Source of the DNA: Torulaspora globosa
Lineage: Eukaryota > Ascomycota > Saccharomycetes > Saccharomycetales > Saccharomycetaceae
Assembly: GCF_014133895.1 (NCBI RefSeq)
Contig: NC_050727.1
Coordinates: forward strand, 1,612,001 to 1,676,000
DNA: 64,000 nt
Direction of reading: 5' to 3'
Shown: piece after piece, positions 40,278 to 49,304 of the stretch
How positions within the stretch are numbered: the first letter of the stretch is position 1
How the letters are laid out: each line of letters begins with the position of its first letter
Position numbers and translations under genes: made by a program
The notes under the pieces: model-generated
The model's input: only the letters and a program-made list of their open reading frames with translations
Databases searched by the model: none
What the model was told of the DNA's origin: nothing

Positions 40278-40391
40278 CCCCACTACTATTCCGACTCAAA
40301 AGTTAGCGAGCCTGGAATTTGACTGGCTTGTTTTCGGAAAGGCAGTGGCGGTAGTGCTGTTAGTTAAAATTGTGCGAAATCAAGCAGTTGC

Positions 40392-40595
40392 CTATGGTAC
40401 TAGTTGCCTTCTGCCGAAAACTCTCAATTTTTCGTTCCCATCTCGTCTCTTCGAACCCACTATCCCTGCGACATGAGTACCATGGCCATTTCCGTCGCCT
40501 GGCCCCTCACCGGTGAGATCTAGACCAAATATCGCCCTTCCTTGGAAATCCTCATGTTTCTTGTAGATCCCAGTATCGATTAGTGCTCCATATCC
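40392..40595 (-). pseudogene. Fragment of a subtilisin-like serine protease
   Basis: Read on the minus strand the frame gives [20 protein letters not shown] and then [20 protein letters not shown]. These are the catalytic Asp block (DTG) and catalytic His block (GHGTHVAG) of the proteinase K/S8 family, spaced as in intact enzymes. The frame is bounded by a TAA just upstream (40596-40598) and a TAG (40392-40394), so no Ser block, propeptide or start is present. In yeasts the family includes Prb1, Ysp3 and Rrt12; I cannot tell which is the source. Confidence 0.85.
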
Positions 40596-40629
40596 TTAAA
40601 ACTGCACATAGAATCATTCTTTGATTGGT

Positions 40630-40947
40630 TTATGCAAGCTTCTTTGCCATGGTCTCCGCCGTCAGTAACTTCTCTTTTGACAAGAGAGCCTCAACCTCTA
40701 AAGCCTCAACCTCTAATCTCTTAGCCTCAAGCTTGATTGATTCAATGCTTTCCGAAATTTCGCCAAATCTGACCTGCGCCAACCTAGCCCATTGAAACAA
40801 TTGTCCACAGGCTTTACTTGCTCTATGGACTTTCTCAAAGCTGAATTCCGGCGACGACAGATTTGTTTGCTTCGTTTCGGCGTCGAAGTGTAGTATTTTG
40901 GGCATAAACTCATCCGACCGAACGAATTGCTGGCTACCACGCCACAT
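40630..40947 (-). pseudogene. Fragment of a cytoplasmic dynein heavy chain (stalk CC2 start)
   Basis: The frame of 105 codons reads ...FMPKILHFD..., then PEFSFEKVHRASKACGQLFQ and a Glu/Leu-rich helix (SIESIKLEAKRLEVEALEVE). The NRASxACGPxVxW block with the following coiled coil is the start of CC2 of the dynein stalk; here it reads HRASKACGQLFQW. A full dynein heavy chain has about 4000 residues, so this is a very small part. A 15-bp tandem repeat (GCCTCAACCTCTAAA on the plus strand, near 40688) duplicates LEVEA. It has an ATG and a stop, but nothing suggests a functional protein. Confidence 0.8.
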
Positions 40948-41477
40948 CGAAGTTTGATGAGCTAAAAGAGAGCAAACAGCCTCTAAGATAAGTTTGACGG
41001 CTTGTGATCAATTGGCTGAGTAGTAAAATCCTGTGGGACTTCAGGCCTATTAGCAGTGGAGAGATAACTCTGGCGATACCACTACCGCGGTTTGCAATGG
41101 ATTCGTCACCGTTTGTCTCGGCGGGTTGACTACCAAGTTAAGGCGTGGTGTTTCCTTTGACGCTGTCGTCTGCTCTCCGGTTCGTCCTCGGACGACGTGG
41201 TGAAGTAGTAATCCTCTTTGATATTTTGCCCGTAGTAAACCTCGTCATTGAAAGAATCCTCCTGCCTGCCTGCAGCAGCCCGCTTCAGCAGCCTCTTAGT
41301 GCGTTTGTTGGTTAGGGTGGCAAATCTGAAAACTTTTTGTGGTCGTTCCGTAACTAAACAGACCTTAAAGAACAACTCACACTGTTTGGGAATAGCAGAA
41401 GCGCAGTGGTAGGAGTATTCGTGAGGTTGCAGTCCATGATATCTGTGCTGCAGTGAACCGCAGATCGAGCAGAGGCT
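40948..41477. other. Region upstream of AHC2 with an orphan minus-strand frame
   Basis: Between the dynein fragment and AHC2. On the minus strand from about 41430 down to the TAG at 41130 there is a frame reading ...VTERPQKVFRFATLTNKR... and ...EDSFNDEVYYGQNIKEDYYF..., then an acidic/basic tail. Its composition is protein-like, but I find no ATG for it outside antisense AHC2 sequence and no convincing intron. An ATG at 41437 is in a different frame. It may be a decayed gene. The AHC2 promoter must lie here too. Confidence 0.4.
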
Positions 41478-41852
41478 ATGTTGACACCACAAGCGATCCA
41501 GAACTGCGTGAGGAAGTTTCAGGAGCAAGAGCTGGAATCGAATGTGGATCATTCGGTTCTGCAACAACAGAAGAGCCAGTTGGAGGGCAAGTTGCTGCGC
41601 GAACGGTATCTGACGAAGCGGCTGCAGCTGCTGTACTCGCAGATCGACAAGACTAGGAACTACCAGGAGTTTGTCGACCTGCTGATGAACAGCAGGTCGC
41701 TGCTGCGAGAGATCTTCACGGTGGAGGGGCTTGGCAGGCGGGCCAGGCATGCGGATCCCGAGGTGGACTGGTCCAAGTTCGGGGTCGACATCGCGGATTA
41801 TGTGGCCCGCAACGACGAGCTGCTGGCGTTGTACAACGACGGTCTGCTGTGA
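41478..41852 (+). CDS. AHC2: Ahc2, ADA histone acetyltransferase complex component
   Basis: 124 aa (128 in S. cerevisiae). It is predicted to be mostly helical, with a Gln/Glu/Lys-rich N-terminal helix (MLTPQAIQNCVRKFQEQEL) and the conserved RYLTKRLQLLYSQIDKTRNYQEFVDLLMN block. Ahc1 and Ahc2 are specific to the ADA form of the Gcn5 complex. Position before TRX3 matches YCR082W-YCR083W. Confidence 0.88.
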   Translation: MLTPQAIQNCVRKFQEQELESNVDHSVLQQQKSQLEGKLLRERYLTKRLQLLYSQIDKTRNYQEFVDLLMNSRSLLREIFTVEGLGRRARHADPEVDWSKFGVDIADYVARNDELLALYNDGLL

Positions 41853-41980
41853 CGGCCGTTACGCTTCGATATCTTCCTGTTTTTAGTGCTTCTGATTTTG
41901 CGTGTATATGTGTGTTTAGTATAACAGGGCTGTCGCCCTTTCAGATGGCCGTATTACTAACGTCTACAGCACAGCAAAAG

Positions 41981-42376
41981 ATGTTCAGAACCGCAGCACA
42001 GCCGGTGTCCTTCAGGACGTATCTTGGCGCTAGCAAGACGTTCGCCAGGTTCAAAGGCTACAGTTCGATCCCCAAGCTCACTTCGCTGGCTGACTTCCAG
42101 AGCAGCATCAAGGGCTCGAAGCTCTCAGTCGTGGACTTCTATGCTACGTGGTGCGGCCCATGCAAGGCTATGGCACCTCACCTCTCCAAGCTGGTCGACG
42201 AGTATCCTGACGTGGGTTTCTACAAGGTGGATGTCGACGAGAGCCCGGACGTTGCTCAGCATTGCCAGGTCAGTGCAATGCCCACGTTTGTGTTCGCCAA
42301 GAACGGCGAAATGCTGGGTAAAATAATCGGTGCCAACCCCCAGGGCATCGAGCAAGGCATCAAGCAGCTCCAGTGA
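41981..42376 (+). CDS. TRX3: Trx3, mitochondrial thioredoxin
   Basis: 131 aa from the ATG at 41981 (MFRTAAQPVSFRTYLGASK), an Arg-rich presequence. S. cerevisiae Trx3 has 127 aa. The thioredoxin active site WCGPCK lies at about residues 56-61 (DFYATWCGPCKAMAPH), the cis-Pro loop reads AMPTFVF, and the C-terminus IIGANPQGIEQGIKQLQ aligns well. An alternative ATG at 41945 would add 12 residues. The open frame upstream of that has no ATG. Confidence 0.93.
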   Translation: MFRTAAQPVSFRTYLGASKTFARFKGYSSIPKLTSLADFQSSIKGSKLSVVDFYATWCGPCKAMAPHLSKLVDEYPDVGFYKVDVDESPDVAQHCQVSAMPTFVFAKNGEMLGKIIGANPQGIEQGIKQLQ

Positions 42377-42487
42377 TGTGATAGTATTCTATAGCGTTTT
42401 TATAGGTTTATGTTTAACAGTGATCAGTGTATCGAGTTCCTGAAAAGTTGCTGCCAGCGAACATACAGCAGCATCCAGGTGTTCAAG

Positions 42488-43312
42488 ATGAGTCTGCCCT
42501 TCTCCAAGGTGATGCAGGCACTGGTGGCCAAGACGGCCCCAGAACCAATCTACTCCTATAAGGTGAGTCCGGTGGTGAAAGCTGGTTCGTGGGCTTTGTC
42601 GCTGGTGTTCTTCACCTACGGTGCTACATATGCCAACTGGTCCTATGAGTCGTCGCAGACCGTTTACAAAGAGGCTGATGACGCCACGAAGAACGATTGG
42701 AAGTTCCTGGTCAAGAGTTTCGCACCTATGGGTCTAACGGTAATCCCACTGTCGCTGGCCGTCGCTGCAGTATACGTCCCATCGAGAATCGTCACTAAGG
42801 CAACGTATGTACCGAGGAGGAACGGCACCCCAGAGTGCGAACTGGTCCGCCGTTCTGCCATCCTGGGCAGGGAGGTCAGCGTGGTCAGACCCTTGACGCA
42901 ATTGACTAGAAACGGCAAGACTCGTGTGTTCACGGGCGTCGGCAATCAAGGCGTCGAGGACAAGGGTTCTTTCGTGTTCTTCCTGTCGGACCGCAGTGGC
43001 CTGGCCAGAAGATGGTTCAATAAGGTGTACATATTTCCCAGATCCGGCAGGTTTTGGGCCTCAGACGGCCGTATATTCGATGCTCTATTTGGCGGAGATT
43101 CGATACGTGATCTTGAACTGAAGACTAAGGACTACAAGAATGGGCTGGATTCGAAAATTCTACAGGATGTTAAACAGGATAGAAGCATGTTGGATGAGTT
43201 GATTCAGCAGAACTCGTCCAGAGCGAAATTTCACTCCGGGTCCAAGACTTCCGATCTATCTAAGAGAATCGTTGGCTCATCATCTTCACAGAAGGCCAAA
43301 GGATCTCAGTAA
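42488..43312 (+). CDS. MRX15: Mrx15-like mitochondrial inner membrane protein
   Basis: 274 aa from the ATG at 42488 (MSLPFSKVMQAL); an upstream in-frame ATG at 42410 would give 300 aa but lies only 34 bp after TRX3. S. cerevisiae YNR040W has 256 aa. Two hydrophobic segments (around AGSWALSLVFFTYGATYANW and GLTVIPLSLAVAAVYVP) form a hairpin, with a basic C-terminal domain. Mrx15 is a mitoribosome receptor that overlaps in role with Mba1 in membrane insertion. Identification is by synteny (YNR040W beside COQ2, YNR041C) and topology. Its 3' end overlaps COQ2 by 27 bp. Confidence 0.75.
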   Translation: MSLPFSKVMQALVAKTAPEPIYSYKVSPVVKAGSWALSLVFFTYGATYANWSYESSQTVYKEADDATKNDWKFLVKSFAPMGLTVIPLSLAVAAVYVPSRIVTKATYVPRRNGTPECELVRRSAILGREVSVVRPLTQLTRNGKTRVFTGVGNQGVEDKGSFVFFLSDRSGLARRWFNKVYIFPRSGRFWASDGRIFDALFGGDSIRDLELKTKDYKNGLDSKILQDVKQDRSMLDELIQQNSSRAKFHSGSKTSDLSKRIVGSSSSQKAKGSQ

Positions 43313-44407
43313 TAGGTCAAAAAACAGAGCATACGAGAAGTAAAGCCCTGTTCTGATGTTGCTTGTGAACGCTCTCCAACAATCTTTGGGGTTATCGAGA
43401 TCAACATTTCTGATCATTGTAAATAGTCTGTATGCAAAGATCGATAGTCCTCCGATGAAACCTGGCCCCAGGATCAGTCCGCTGTTGATCCCTGCGAGCG
43501 CGAACAGAGCAATTTGGGACGTCGCCAGCACGTTGCAGATCGGCTTTGTCTTGTCCTTCCAGGCCAGAGCTGTCGACTTGATACCAGCCTTCACATCGAA
43601 AGCCTTGTCTTGATGTGCGTAGATCGTGTCATATATCATGCACCATAGGAAATTGCCAGCAAATAACGGAATCATAGTGGGCCAATCGATGATTCCCATA
43701 GCAGGAAACCCGAGAAGGGCGCCCCACTTAAAACAACCGCTCAGGGCAGCCTGTGGATAGTAAGTAAATCTTTTGAAGAGCGGGTACGTGAACACCAGAG
43801 GCAGCGAAGCTAGCCCCAACCACCAGCAATCTGGAGGCAGCTGTTTGAGGATGCCAATCCCGATCGCCGTCTGTCCTGCCAGGAAAACTGTTGCCTGCTT
43901 GGTAGAAACCCTTCCAGAGGCAATCGGTCTCTCGACGGATCTGATCACCGAGCTGTCGAGCTTGCGGTCCAGCAGGTCGTTGATGGTACAGCCGGCGCCT
44001 CTCATTACAAGCGAGCCGACCCCGAAGAGGCCAAGCATCCATGCTGTATGGCCAATCGAAGTGCCCGTCTCCATCGCGGCCATAAGGATGGCAAACGAGC
44101 CCGGCAGAAACAGCAGCCACGTTCCGACTGGTTTTTCCAACCGCATGAGTTCGGCATACGGGATCCACTTGGCAGGCAGCTTGGACACAAATGGTCCTAG
44201 ACCGTTTAGTCTAGCTTCTCGAGCTTTTTGCAACTGCTCGGGAGTGAAAGCCTGATGCGGCCGATCAGACGACTGGAATCGTGTGATGTTCCGTGATGAT
44301 CGATTGAAACATAGTCTAGCGACGCTAGCGCACGCCAAAGAACTACTAAAGAGCAGATTTTTCGCAGCCAGAGAGCCTGGCTGCGTCACGATATTATAGA
44401 AAGGCAT
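43286..44407 (-). CDS. COQ2: Coq2, 4-hydroxybenzoate polyprenyltransferase
   Basis: 373 aa (372 in S. cerevisiae). It is a UbiA-family membrane prenyltransferase with the two Asp-rich motifs: NDLLDRKLD (about 140-148) and DTIYAHQDKAFDVKAG (about 257-272). An N-terminal mitochondrial presequence and about eight membrane helices are apparent. It attaches the polyprenyl tail to 4-hydroxybenzoate in ubiquinone synthesis. The last codons overlap the MRX15 3' end on the opposite strand. Confidence 0.95.
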   Translation of the reverse strand: MPFYNIVTQPGSLAAKNLLFSSSLACASVARLCFNRSSRNITRFQSSDRPHQAFTPEQLQKAREARLNGLGPFVSKLPAKWIPYAELMRLEKPVGTWLLFLPGSFAILMAAMETGTSIGHTAWMLGLFGVGSLVMRGAGCTINDLLDRKLDSSVIRSVERPIASGRVSTKQATVFLAGQTAIGIGILKQLPPDCWWLGLASLPLVFTYPLFKRFTYYPQAALSGCFKWGALLGFPAMGIIDWPTMIPLFAGNFLWCMIYDTIYAHQDKAFDVKAGIKSTALAWKDKTKPICNVLATSQIALFALAGINSGLILGPGFIGGLSIFAYRLFTMIRNVDLDNPKDCWRAFTSNIRTGLYFSYALFFDLLLRSFGLL

Positions 44408-44927
44408 TGATGTACCAGCGGTCTGCTAGCTCTGTCAAAGCGTCGTCGAGTATCCACTGTTCTAGTCTTATGAGTGAGAGACCTACAAGATAAGACCCGG
44501 CACGTGATTTTTCAGAGCCAGCCAAGGCATCGCTATCCTGGGCTTCTTCGCCCGGCTATTCTACCTGTCACTTCGTCCAGCTTGTCGTCTTGGACTTAAC
44601 ACCGCTATGCCGATGCAAGCTTCAGTTTCCAAGCAGTTTGACCGCTTTGCAGGCCTGCCCGTCATCAGACTGTGTCGGGACGACGCAACTGGGCATTGGA
44701 CTGCGAATGAGAGTGCAAGACATTGAAAGTGCCAGCTAATAGTGCAGTGAAGAAGTGTGGAAGATAATTGGCTGCGCTTTACTGCAGATCTTCATCGGGC
44801 TCATCGGTTTTCAGCTTAAACGAGCGCCAGCTCGTGGCTCGAACATGAAATTTCAGTGAATGTTAAGAACTTCACCACTCTTCTCGACGAGTAAAGGCAA
44901 ATCGACCCATTGAGTCTCAAGATTGTC
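44408..44927. other. Divergent intergenic region, COQ2 - MVD1
   Basis: 520 bp. It contains the E-box CACGTGA at 44501-44507, a consensus Cbf1 site. A short ATG frame (about 40 codons, from near 44606) is present and not recognised. No RNA gene or repeat was seen. Confidence 0.55.
44501..44507. promoter_or_regulatory. CACGTGA E-box (Cbf1-type) between COQ2 and MVD1
   Basis: CACGTGA lies about 95 bp upstream of COQ2 and 420 bp upstream of MVD1. Cbf1 binds RTCACRTG in yeasts and often marks respiratory and lipid genes in pre-duplication species, so COQ2 is the likelier target. The call is by motif only. Confidence 0.45.
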
Positions 44928-46193
44928 ATGACTATCCACATTGCTTCGACTACTGCGCCAGTGAACATTGCTGTATGTGTTTGATGAGCGAATGTAGAGT
45001 TTTCTCGCACTTTGACCAGTTACTAACCAGTGACGATTGTTTAGACATTGAAATATTGGGGTAAGAGGGACAAGGTTTTGAATCTTCCTACCAATTCGTC
45101 TATTTCAGTCACTTTGTCTCAGGATGACTTGAGAACTTTGACTTCTGTTGCAACGGGTCCAGAGCTGTCCGAGGATAAGCTGTTTCTGAACGGCAAGGAA
45201 GAGTCGTTGGCTAGCGAGAGAACTCAGAACTGTCTGAAGGATCTACGTAAGCTAAGAAGAGAGCTGGAGGCGTCCGATCCGAGCTTGCCAAAGTTTTCGG
45301 AGTGGAAATTGACGATTGTTTCTGAGAACAACTTCCCAACAGCCGCTGGTTTGGCGTCGTCTGCTGCAGGTTTTGCTGCATTGGTCGTTGCCATTGCCAA
45401 GCTGTACCAATTGCCTCAATCTCCGTCCGAAATTTCCAAGATTGCCAGAAAAGGATCTGGTTCGGCCTGCAGATCGCTCTTTGGTGGCTACGTTGCTTGG
45501 GAAATGGGCGACAGGGAAGACGGTAGCGACTCCAAGGCAGTTGAAGTCGCACCTATGGAGCATTGGTCTGATATGAAGGCTGCTATCCTGGTCGTGAGTG
45601 CTTCGAAGAAGGACACCCCCTCAACTAGCGGTATGCAATTGACTGTGCAGACTTCAGACTTGTTTAGAGAAAGAGTCAGAGACGTTGTTCCACGCCGGTT
45701 CGAGGAGATGAAGAAGGCTATCAAGGAAAAGAACTGGCCAGTGTTTGCTGAGTTGACTATGAAAGACTCTAACTCATTCCATGCAACTTGTCTGGACACT
45801 TTTCCGCCCATTTTTTACATGAATGATACATCCAAGAAGATCATCAAGCTGTGCCATCAGATCAATGAATTTTACAACGAAACAGTGGTAGCTTATACAT
45901 TCGATGCTGGCCCAAATGCCGTCCTCTATTATTTGAAGGAGAACGAGAAGAAGCTTTTCGCCCTCATTTACAAGATCTTTTCCAAAGTCTCCGGATGGGA
46001 AGCCAAATTTTCTAACGAGGAATTGAGTCAATTCACAAAGATATTCGATTCATCCTTAGCTAAGGACTTGCCATTCGAATTAGATGACGAACTTTACAAG
46101 GGCGTCTCAAGAGTAATTCTGACACAAGTCGGCCCAGGCCCTCAGCCAACCGAAGAATGCTTAATTGATCCAGCAACAGGTCTGCCAAAATAG
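44928..46193 (+). CDS. MVD1: Mvd1 (Erg19), mevalonate diphosphate decarboxylase; two exons
   Basis: Spliced CDS joins 44928-44972 and 45045-46193, giving 397 aa (396 in S. cerevisiae). Exon 1 encodes MTIHIASTTAPVNIA; exon 2 continues TLKYWGKRDKVLNLPTNSSI, restoring the family N-terminus TAPVNIATLKYWGKRD exactly. Without splicing the ORF lacks an ATG at the proper place. GHMP-family motifs: NLPTNSSISVTLSQDDLRT, the ATP loop NFPTAAGLASSAAGFAAL, and KGSGSACRSLFGGYVAWE. The enzyme converts mevalonate diphosphate to isopentenyl diphosphate, feeding sterols, dolichol (used by ALG12) and ubiquinone (COQ2). Confidence 0.97.
44973..45044 (+). other. Spliceosomal intron of MVD1
   Basis: 72-nt intron with a perfect GTATGT 5' splice site (44973-44978), perfect TACTAAC branch site (45021-45027) and TTTAG 3' splice site ending at 45044. 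It falls between codons (phase 0) after Ala15. Confidence 0.95.
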
Positions 46194-46492
46194 CACTGTA
46201 TTCCGTAGGCAGTTTTCTTGCCATATTTTAAATAAATATGTATCATTGAAACATCATAATATAGCTTAGAGATTGATGAAGTACATCCAGCGGAGCTTAT
46301 CAGATGTACTCAAATGCTGACAACGAGAGATTTTATTTCTTTCGCTGAGCATAATATACTGTACACTTCTTTTTATTTTTGTTAAGCTTACATTAATACA
46401 AGTTGTTTCTGGCCGAAACTTTTAAGTTCGCCAGAGACCTGCGTCCCGGTTGTTCCCAACACTAGAGTACAAGTTTGGATAACAGATCTCAA

Positions 46493-48445
46493 TCATTCCT
46501 TGACTTCTTTAATCTTATTAGAGTCAGAACCGGCATCAATTTTTGTGTATTTCCAAATCCTAGCCTTGCAATCTCCGCTACCCGTAGCGAAAACACCATA
46601 CTGAGGACCTAATGGGAATCCATTAGCGACTGCAACAGAAATAACCGAGTTTCTGTGACCCTGCAGCATCAATAGTGGATTTCCGGATTTCGTGGCCCAG
46701 AATAAAACTCCACGATCTTTGGAACCAGAAAGTATGAATTCATCATTTTGTGTTGTGGCAACGGAGAGAACGAAGTCCTTGTGTCCAGTGTAGGTAACTT
46801 CACAGGTTCCTGGTGTAGGCTTTCCGTTATTGTCATTGCTGCCACCTCTCAGATTCCAAAGTTTGACGGATCTATCAAGAGATCCTGAGACAACCCCGTT
46901 GCCGTCCCTGGTGAATACGACACTGTAAACAGAGTCTTTATGGCCTGTCCCGAGTTCGTTCTCGGAGTCTAGTCTCTCAACAAGGAACCCGGTGTTAGAA
47001 TCCCATACGCGAACTGCCCGATCTAAGGATCCGGCCGCGATGAATTTACCGTCTCCAGGGGACACTGCTACAGTAGTAACACCATCTTCTATCGACAAAG
47101 TCAACGAGCATTGACCTGTACGCAAGTCCCAGATTCTAACTGTTCTATCTCCTGAACCTGAGACTAGTTTTTCTCCGGATGGGAAGTAGTCTAGAGAGTA
47201 AATATCCTGTTCATGACCTTGCAGCACCATAACAATCTGTTTCTTGGCAATGTCCCAGATTCTGATCAATCTATCCTCGGCACCAGTGGCCAAAAATTTG
47301 CCATCGGGTGAGAAACACACGGAACGAATATAAAGATCGGACGAAGCTGTTTTAGAAGTCGCAAAAGAGTTTGAATCACTGGAGTCCTCCGCGCCGCCAG
47401 TACCAACAGGTGCATTACCAGGTTGCGAAGCAGCGTCGTCTGAGAGCCTTGCGACCAAGCTGCCATCGGAGACTCTGAAAACTTGGGTGGTCTTGTTGCA
47501 CCCCGTGGCTAAGAATTCGCCATCATTGCTGAATCGGACGCAGCACACGACGGAGGAATGATCCAACGAACAATGCAATTCGACGTCCAGTTCACGTGGC
47601 AACGCCGGATTGTACAGTATGTAGTAGTCATTGGTCTGTTTCTTTAAATGAGAAGGCACCGTCTGGGAGTCCAAGTCCAATAAAAATGGAGGAATAGGCT
47701 TTGTATGGCTAGCACGAACCTTGTAAGGAACAAGATAGTGTTCCTGTTGCGCCGCTGGCTGTTCACCTTCATGCGCCTGTCGCGTTCCTTCCGGTGACGT
47801 GCTCGGAGTAGCCTGCGAAGGCACTGGAGAAGCCCCGTTTGGCGGTAGTGCTTGCGCCGTCTCGGCTGCTGCCGGGGCGGCTGCATTCTGCGAAGCAGTG
47901 GCCGCAACAGCTTGAGCCTGTGGCTCAGTAGCTGCCTTCTCGCCAGCGACCGCTACAGCAGGAGCAACCACAACCGGCGGAGACTGCTTAACCTCCGCCG
48001 AAACGCCCGGTTGAACGCCTGAGACCGATGCAGCCTGCTGTCCCAGGCCTGTAGGAGGCAACGACGAGCCTCCAAAAGCGCTACTTGAAGCAACAGCTGT
48101 GCTAGGTGGCACCCCCGGACGCTGTGCCTGCTGCACCTGCTGCGCCTGCTGGTGATGTGCTGTAAAAGAGGCTACCTGTCTGTCCCGCTGCTCCAGCTCA
48201 ATTTTCAGCCTGTTGATTTCCTCCTCATACGCATCCTTCATCTTCCTATGCGTCAATTCCAGCTCATACACCGTATTTCTTATCTGCTGCATCTCTGCAA
48301 GCTGCTGGTTTATCTTGAAATCATAGTCCTTCTGATTCTGTAATCGATAGCTATTTGCCTCCTGCGAAACCTGCGAGAACTCCTGTCTTATAGCCTCCAG
48401 CAGCTCGTTGACCTTATTCTGCGAAGCAGCCACTACAGATGACAT
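46493..48445 (-). CDS. TUP1: Tup1, general transcriptional corepressor
   Basis: 650 aa from the ATG at 48445 ([20 protein letters not shown]); an upstream non-family extension is open but unneeded. The N-terminal tetramerisation helix (about 1-75: [20 protein letters not shown], then [18 protein letters not shown]) is almost the same as in S. cerevisiae Tup1. Residues about 90-240 are Gln/Pro/Ala-rich. The C-terminal seven-bladed WD40 propeller (about 295-640) has [44 protein letters not shown] and VRIWDLRTG. Tup1 with Cyc8 represses many regulons through promoter-bound factors. Confidence 0.96.
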   Translation of the reverse strand: MSSVVAASQNKVNELLEAIRQEFSQVSQEANSYRLQNQKDYDFKINQQLAEMQQIRNTVYELELTHRKMKDAYEEEINRLKIELEQRDRQVASFTAHHQQAQQVQQAQRPGVPPSTAVASSSAFGGSSLPPTGLGQQAASVSGVQPGVSAEVKQSPPVVVAPAVAVAGEKAATEPQAQAVAATASQNAAAPAAAETAQALPPNGASPVPSQATPSTSPEGTRQAHEGEQPAAQQEHYLVPYKVRASHTKPIPPFLLDLDSQTVPSHLKKQTNDYYILYNPALPRELDVELHCSLDHSSVVCCVRFSNDGEFLATGCNKTTQVFRVSDGSLVARLSDDAASQPGNAPVGTGGAEDSSDSNSFATSKTASSDLYIRSVCFSPDGKFLATGAEDRLIRIWDIAKKQIVMVLQGHEQDIYSLDYFPSGEKLVSGSGDRTVRIWDLRTGQCSLTLSIEDGVTTVAVSPGDGKFIAAGSLDRAVRVWDSNTGFLVERLDSENELGTGHKDSVYSVVFTRDGNGVVSGSLDRSVKLWNLRGGSNDNNGKPTPGTCEVTYTGHKDFVLSVATTQNDEFILSGSKDRGVLFWATKSGNPLLMLQGHRNSVISVAVANGFPLGPQYGVFATGSGDCKARIWKYTKIDAGSDSNKIKEVKE

Positions 48446-48751
48446 TTCTTCGTCTTTTCTTTTGCCTGAAATCCTCAGTATACACTTCCCGATCACTCCT
48501 GATCCCTTACGATCCTCCAGATGGCTTCTAGGCGCTTCCTGTCTCTCTCAATCGCTGCTCTTCTGTTGAAGTTTTGCTTATGGTGTTGTTTATTCCCACC
48601 GCTTGCGTGATTCAACAAGCTACTCAAGATCACCGCATACGAACGATTAGAAACCAGCTCAGCTAAGAGACGATTAAAGCCTACGATGAGAGGCCTCGAG
48701 AAGCTGGTAACTGGCAGGCTGGAGGGTGTCGAGCACGGTAGCGGAGTTGGG

Positions 48752-49288
48752 ATGGATGCGTTAACGCAGTACAGGAACTCTGTGAAGGAGCGACTCGACA
48801 GCGCAGATGTGCTGGTAGCCAAGCTGGTGCATGAGAACACGGTGCTGTCGCAGACGGTGGAAACCAGAACGCAGGAGGTTGAGAACGTGCGACATCAGTT
48901 AAAGACGCTGCAGAATAGGGTGGCGGAGCTGGAGGGCCGGGAGGCGCGGCAGGAGGAAGAGATAGAGATTGTGAAGGATCTATTCGAACACCTGTGTGGG
49001 GTGCGAGTGCATAAGTCGTACGAGGACGACACAGGACTGTGGTTTGACGCCTCACAGGGGTCACGGAACGGGATCATGGACTACAAGTTGGGCTTTGTCA
49101 AGAACGAGTCGTCTGCCGGGACGGAGGTGGTGTACGTTCCGCTGCTGAAGCAGCGGAGCTCGGATGAGCTTCGAGCGCTGCAGAAGCAGCTGCCGGGATA
49201 CATGTTCGACACGCTCAGCTTTCCGCTCAAATCGCTATATCAGTTTTATTCCAAAATGGCTAGAAGTCTAAGTAAGAAAATAGAATGA
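48752..49288 (+). CDS. CSM1: Csm1, monopolin complex subunit
   Basis: 178 aa from the ATG at 48752 (MDALTQYRNSVKERLDSADV), which matches the start of S. cerevisiae Csm1 (190 aa). An upstream ATG at 48686 would add 22 residues. An N-terminal coiled coil (about 5-80) leads to a globular domain with VRVHKSYEDDTGLWFDASQG and IMDYKLGFVKN, the most conserved Csm1 blocks. Csm1 with Lrs4 cross-links kinetochores in meiosis I and condenses rDNA. It is divergent from TUP1, convergent with LUG1. Confidence 0.94.
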   Translation: MDALTQYRNSVKERLDSADVLVAKLVHENTVLSQTVETRTQEVENVRHQLKTLQNRVAELEGREARQEEEIEIVKDLFEHLCGVRVHKSYEDDTGLWFDASQGSRNGIMDYKLGFVKNESSAGTEVVYVPLLKQRSSDELRALQKQLPGYMFDTLSFPLKSLYQFYSKMARSLSKKIE

Positions 49289-49304
49289 CGATGGCCGCGG
49301 CCGG

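Noticed and set aside
33941..41055. 16-bp repeat TTCAGGCCTATTAGCA at about 33.94 kb and 41.04 kb
   Set aside because: A single 16-mer match is near chance level for a 64-kb window and the flanks do not match.
41945..41981. TACTAAC at 41955-41961 followed by an AG before the TRX3 start, suggesting an intron
   Set aside because: There is no convincing 5' splice site upstream, the branch-to-AG distance would be only about 8 nt, and an ATG after it already gives a complete Trx3 with presequence.
44606..44725. Short ATG ORF (about 40 codons) upstream of MVD1
   Set aside because: Too short to judge, no known counterpart, lies in the COQ2-MVD1 promoter region. Could be an upstream or random ORF.
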